Assembly (NCBI RefSeq): GCF_000722545.1
Contig: NZ_JNVM01000040.1
Location: 1 to 49,637, forward strand
Direction of reading: 5' to 3'
Length of the DNA: 49,637 bases
Origin: Paenibacillus tyrphae
GTDB taxonomy: Bacteria > Bacillota > Bacilli > Paenibacillales > NBRC-103111
Shown here: positions 46,264-49,637 of the stretch, in pieces
Numbering within the stretch: the stretch's first letter is position 1
Layout of the letters: the number at the start of each line of letters is the position of its first letter
Notes under the pieces: model-generated
What the model saw: the letters and a program-made list of their open reading frames with translations, nothing else
Databases searched by the model: none
Told to the model about the DNA's origin: nothing
Program-made: the position numbers and the translations under genes

Positions 46264-49200
46264 ATGGAGAAGGAGACAAAACAAAAAAGGCCAAGATATC
46301 AAGTCATCTTGCTTAGAACTGGCAAATATACTCTACATACGATCAAGTGGCTTTTTATCGCCGGTTTGTTTGCGGGGTTGCTGGGGGCCGGCGCCGCTTT
46401 CGGTTATGTCAACGCACTGATTAAAGATGATCCGATTCGGAGCAAGGAAGCAATGGTGACGCAAATGCAGGACGACGCCTTGACCGGATTCGTGTATTTC
46501 CGCGACGATACGGTAGTCGGCCAGCTGCGTACCGAGGAAGACCGGCGGATGGCGGGCTTGAAGGATATCCCCAAGCCGGTGCTGGACGCCGTATTGGCGA
46601 TTGAGGACAACGACTTTTATCAGCATCACGGCATAGACCTCAAAGGAACGGTCCGCGCGGTGCTCCAAAAGCTGCTGAATGAAGACATTCAGACCGGCGG
46701 CAGCACGATTACGCAGCAGGTCGCCAGACGCGTCTTCCTGACGCTGGATAAAGCCGACAGCCGCAAAGCCAAAGAAATTTTTCTCGCCATGCGCATGGAG
46801 CGCCTGATGTCGAAGGATGAAATTCTGCTCGCCTATTTGAACAAAATTCCTTATGGCAACGGCTCTTCAGGCTATAATCTGTACGGCATTAAAGCCGCCG
46901 CCAAAGGGATATTTAACATCGACGATCTCAGCAAGCTGAATATTGCGCAAGCAGCCTATCTGGCTGGCGTACCCCAGCAGCCGAGCAACTTCTCGGCCTT
47001 CACCAGCAAAGGCGAGGTCGACGGCGCCGCTTTCAAGCGTGCGGTTCAGCGTCAGCAGCTCGTGCTGAAGCGAATGCTGGAGGAAGGTAAAATCAACGAG
47101 CAGCAGTACCAGGAGGCGCTGCAGTTCGACTTGAAGGGCTCGCTTGCCGAGCGTGTTAAAAAAGCCTACTCCACCTACCCTTTCCTTATGATCGAGGTGG
47201 AGAAAGAAGCGGCCAAGGCGCTGCTGTCAGTCCAACAGCCGAAGCTGGACCCACAGGCCAACCCGGAGACGTACAGCGAGGCGCTGAAAAGTGTACAAGC
47301 CCAACTGTCCCGCGGAGGCTATCACGTGTATACGACGATCGACAAAGACATCTATGAGTCGATGCGCAACATCGCGAAGGACGAAAATAACTTTACTCCT
47401 GACGATAAAGTCAAAGGAACCGAGCAAATCGGCGCCGTAATGATGGACAGCAAAACCGGAGCCATTCTCGGCATGATGGAAGGCCGCGACTTTTTCAAGG
47501 AGCAGCTGAATCACGCGACGCAAGCGCTCCGCCAGCCCGGATCGACTATGAAGCCGATTGCCGCTTATTTGCCTGCCATGGAGAAGGGCGCTATACAGCC
47601 CGCCTCCGTCATCGACGACGTCCCGATCATTCTCAAGGACGGCAGCAGAGGCTTTCACATCCCGGAAAACTGGGACGACGGCTATCACGGACTCATCACG
47701 GCCAGACGGGCGTTAAACCAGTCATACAACATTCCGGCGATCAAATTGTTCGTCGATGTCGTCGGCATTAAAGAGGCATGGGAATTTGCTAAAAAGATGG
47801 GGATCGTTTCCATTACCAAAGACGACTATCAAGCCCAGACGGGCGTTATCGGCGGTTTGAAATACGGAGTAACGGTCAAAGAGCTGACCAATGCCTACGC
47901 GACGATCGGCAACAAGGGCGAGTTCAATGAAGCGTTCATGATTCGAAAAATTACCGATTCCAACGGGAAAGTCGTCTACGAGCATCAGCTTAACCCGACA
48001 ACCGCCTTTTCCGAGCAGACGGCTTACCTGATGACCGATATGATGCGCACCGTCATTACGTCCGGTACGGCAACCGATCTGATGAAAAATTTCAAGCACT
48101 ACGGCAAAATTCCGATCGTCGGCAAAACCGGCTCGACCCAGGACGACGCCGATGCTTGGTTTATGGGCTACACGCCGGACATTACGCTGGGCGTCTGGGC
48201 CGGGTATGACCAGCCGATTCACAAGCTGAGCAAGAAAACCGGCGGAACGAACCGGGCCAAAAATATTTTTGCACTTGTTTTAGATGACGCGATTAACAAA
48301 GAGCCTGATCTGTTCCCGACAAAAGAGTTCAAGCGGCCGGATAATATCGTCGAGGCGACCGTGTCCAGCCTTTCCGGTAAGCTGCCGAGCGAGGCGACTT
48401 CAAAGGCGGGCAAGCTCGTCACGGACGTATTCAATAAAAAATTCGTTCCGACCGAAGAAGACAACGTCATGGTAAGCTTGCCGATTATTACGTATAACGG
48501 AATCAATTATATCGCACAAGACGGAACGCCAAGCGAATTTGTTCAACAGAAGAGCGTGATCAAGCGGGAAAAGCCGCTCGGACCTTTGTTTAAAGAGCTG
48601 GCGAACGCTATGGACAGAGTCAAAGCGGACCGCCGCCGCAGCCTCGATTTTTATCGTCCGAAGGATTATCAGGACGATGCGCCTTCCGAGACCGATCCAC
48701 GGGCGGACGACGGAAATCCGCCGGCAGCGCCGACAACGGTCGTCGCGACTCATGCGGGCGACACCAGCATCATCACGTTCCAAGCGAGCTCAAGCGCCGA
48801 TACCGTCGGCTACCGTTTGTACCGTTCCGTCAATCACGGACCGTACCAACGGGTAAGCAAAGTCGTGATAGCCGGCGACGAGGCGAAGTTTACGGATTCC
48901 GTCAACGGAGGAAACCTGTACGGTTATTACGTGACCGCTGTCGATGTGGCCGGTAACGAATCCGTACCGAGCAAAGCGGCTTACACGGACGGGACGTCCG
49001 TCGATCTATCGTCGCTCCCCCCGGATGGAGGCCAAAAGACCGCTCCGGAGAGCAAACCAAGCGATGGAAAAAATAACGAAGGTACAGGCGGCTCGGGAAT
49101 GGGCACCGGCTCTGAACCGAATAAGGAACATGGCGCCGGCAACGACTCTACCGACCATGGTGATCAGACACCCGTCAAGACGCCTCCGGCTGCGCCTTCC

Positions 49201-49452
49201 GGCTTGACGGCCAAGTCTACCGGCGGAGGTGTCGAGCTGAGCTGGAAGGATAATGCCGGCAAAGAAAAGGTTAAGGAATACACGGTATACTATAGCGAAA
49301 AAGAAAACGGCAAGTTTGAGAAAATCGGTACGGTAGCAAATGCAACGCAATTCAAGTACTATGCCGTCTCCTATGACGGCTATTACAAAGTATCCGCCAC
49401 AAACGAGTTCGGCGAATCCAAGCTTTCGGCGGCGGTGAAGTTCAAGAAATAG
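46264..49452 (+). CDS. Class A penicillin-binding protein with FN3 domains
   Basis: 1062 residues from ATG 46264 (AGGAGG 11 bases upstream). A short cytoplasmic basic region and one transmembrane helix (about 28-50) come first. The GT51 glycosyltransferase has AIEDNDFYQHHGIDLKG and TGGSTITQQVARR. The transpeptidase has SxxK in RQPGSTMKP (Ser near residue 426), S-Y-N near 487 and KTG near 621. Two fibronectin-III-like repeats lie near 818-910 and 972-1060, joined by a Gly/Ser/Thr-rich linker. It polymerises and crosslinks peptidoglycan outside the membrane; the FN3 repeats may position it in the wall. Divergent from tyrS. Confidence 0.96.
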   Translation: MEKETKQKRPRYQVILLRTGKYTLHTIKWLFIAGLFAGLLGAGAAFGYVNALIKDDPIRSKEAMVTQMQDDALTGFVYFRDDTVVGQLRTEEDRRMAGLKDIPKPVLDAVLAIEDNDFYQHHGIDLKGTVRAVLQKLLNEDIQTGGSTITQQVARRVFLTLDKADSRKAKEIFLAMRMERLMSKDEILLAYLNKIPYGNGSSGYNLYGIKAAAKGIFNIDDLSKLNIAQAAYLAGVPQQPSNFSAFTSKGEVDGAAFKRAVQRQQLVLKRMLEEGKINEQQYQEALQFDLKGSLAERVKKAYSTYPFLMIEVEKEAAKALLSVQQPKLDPQANPETYSEALKSVQAQLSRGGYHVYTTIDKDIYESMRNIAKDENNFTPDDKVKGTEQIGAVMMDSKTGAILGMMEGRDFFKEQLNHATQALRQPGSTMKPIAAYLPAMEKGAIQPASVIDDVPIILKDGSRGFHIPENWDDGYHGLITARRALNQSYNIPAIKLFVDVVGIKEAWEFAKKMGIVSITKDDYQAQTGVIGGLKYGVTVKELTNAYATIGNKGEFNEAFMIRKITDSNGKVVYEHQLNPTTAFSEQTAYLMTDMMRTVITSGTATDLMKNFKHYGKIPIVGKTGSTQDDADAWFMGYTPDITLGVWAGYDQPIHKLSKKTGGTNRAKNIFALVLDDAINKEPDLFPTKEFKRPDNIVEATVSSLSGKLPSEATSKAGKLVTDVFNKKFVPTEEDNVMVSLPIITYNGINYIAQDGTPSEFVQQKSVIKREKPLGPLFKELANAMDRVKADRRRSLDFYRPKDYQDDAPSETDPRADDGNPPAAPTTVVATHAGDTSIITFQASSSADTVGYRLYRSVNHGPYQRVSKVVIAGDEAKFTDSVNGGNLYGYYVTAVDVAGNESVPSKAAYTDGTSVDLSSLPPDGGQKTAPESKPSDGKNNEGTGGSGMGTGSEPNKEHGAGNDSTDHGDQTPVKTPPAAPSGLTAKSTGGGVELSWKDNAGKEKVKEYTVYYSEKENGKFEKIGTVANATQFKYYAVSYDGYYKVSATNEFGESKLSAAVKFKK

Positions 49453-49460
49453 CAGCAGTG

Positions 49461-49498
49461 AAAAAAGGGATACGGACCGATTGCGCGGTTCGTATCCC
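49461..49498 (-). terminator. Terminator downstream of the PBP gene
   Basis: GGGATACGGACC (49467-49478) pairs with GGTTCGTATCCC (49487-49498), one G-U/mismatch. The A-run on its left makes it a clear minus-strand terminator; on the plus strand, where it follows the PBP stop by 14 bases, the T-run is missing. Confidence 0.6.
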
Positions 49499-49576
49499 TG
49501 AGCTTGTTGAGAAACCCGCTTCGCGTAGAAAATTCTCAGCATACGATGGTGGGGTATATCCCTCCAGCCGCTCTTA

Positions 49577-49620
49577 AAACCCGTGAACTTGATTAGAATT
49601 AGCGGTATTTTCACGGGTTT
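49577..49620. repeat. Inverted repeat near right edge
   Basis: AAACCCGTGAA (49577-49587) and TTCACGGGTTT (49610-49620) form a perfect 11-bp inverted repeat with a 22-base spacer. No gene is visible between it and the PBP gene. It may be a terminator or a dispersed element. Confidence 0.5.
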
Positions 49621-49637
49621 CAAAGTATTCCTGTAAG

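Noticed and set aside
1..49637. tRNA genes, rRNA genes, insertion sequences, transposases
   Set aside because: None recognised on either strand; the integrase is the only recombinase.

Overview
The window looks like chromosome of a Paenibacillus-type Firmicute carrying one nearly complete prophage. The chromosomal genes at the right end are tyrS with a T-box leader and a class A penicillin-binding protein with C-terminal fibronectin-III repeats. The partial TPR regulator at the left end is of a kind I associate with Paenibacillus. The genus is an inference from gene style, not from a search.

Layout. 1-2.7 kb is AT-rich: a TPR regulator cut by the window edge (minus strand), a long empty stretch, then two plus-strand genes for small exported proteins. 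About 2.9-44.3 kb is the prophage, almost all on the minus strand, with the integrase at its right end on the plus strand. Read from right to left it has: integrase (43.0-44.2 kb, with a LexA-type box upstream); an immunity region of CI-like repressor, ImmA-like protease and divergent Cro-like and antirepressor-like genes around repeated operator sites (40.5-42.9 kb); several very small early genes (39.3-40.6 kb); a replication and nucleotide-metabolism block of DUF2800, DUF2815, MazG-like, family A DNA polymerase, C5-cytosine methyltransferase, VapE-type primase/helicase, VRR-NUC nuclease and SNF2 helicase (26.5-39.4 kb); a probable late regulator (25.8-26.3 kb); packaging and head genes of lambda type (16.1-25.7 kb); a contractile tail of Mu/P2 type (4.1-16.1 kb); and holin plus endolysin (2.9-4.0 kb). 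44.4-49.6 kb is chromosome again.

How it works together. The repressor/protease pair holds lysogeny. Leftward early transcription would express the replication block and then the late regulator. The late operon would start near 25.78 kb, run through a terminator-like hairpin, and continue to the lysis genes. The virion would be a myovirus with a lambda-like capsid (Nu1/GpA terminase, GpB portal, ClpP-type protease, GpD decoration, GpE capsid) and a Mu/P2-like sheath, tube and baseplate. The tail assembly chaperone has a textbook -1 frameshift site.

Accessory material. Several genes run against or interrupt the operons with their own promoters: a HEPN-motif protein, two unknown plus-strand proteins, a 37-residue peptide whose ribosome binding site is locked in a hairpin, and a lipoprotein inside the head module. 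These are the best candidates for lysogen-expressed host-benefit, defence or exclusion functions. I could not find a convincing pair of attachment sites, so the exact prophage ends, and whether the left-hand exported proteins belong to it, remain open.
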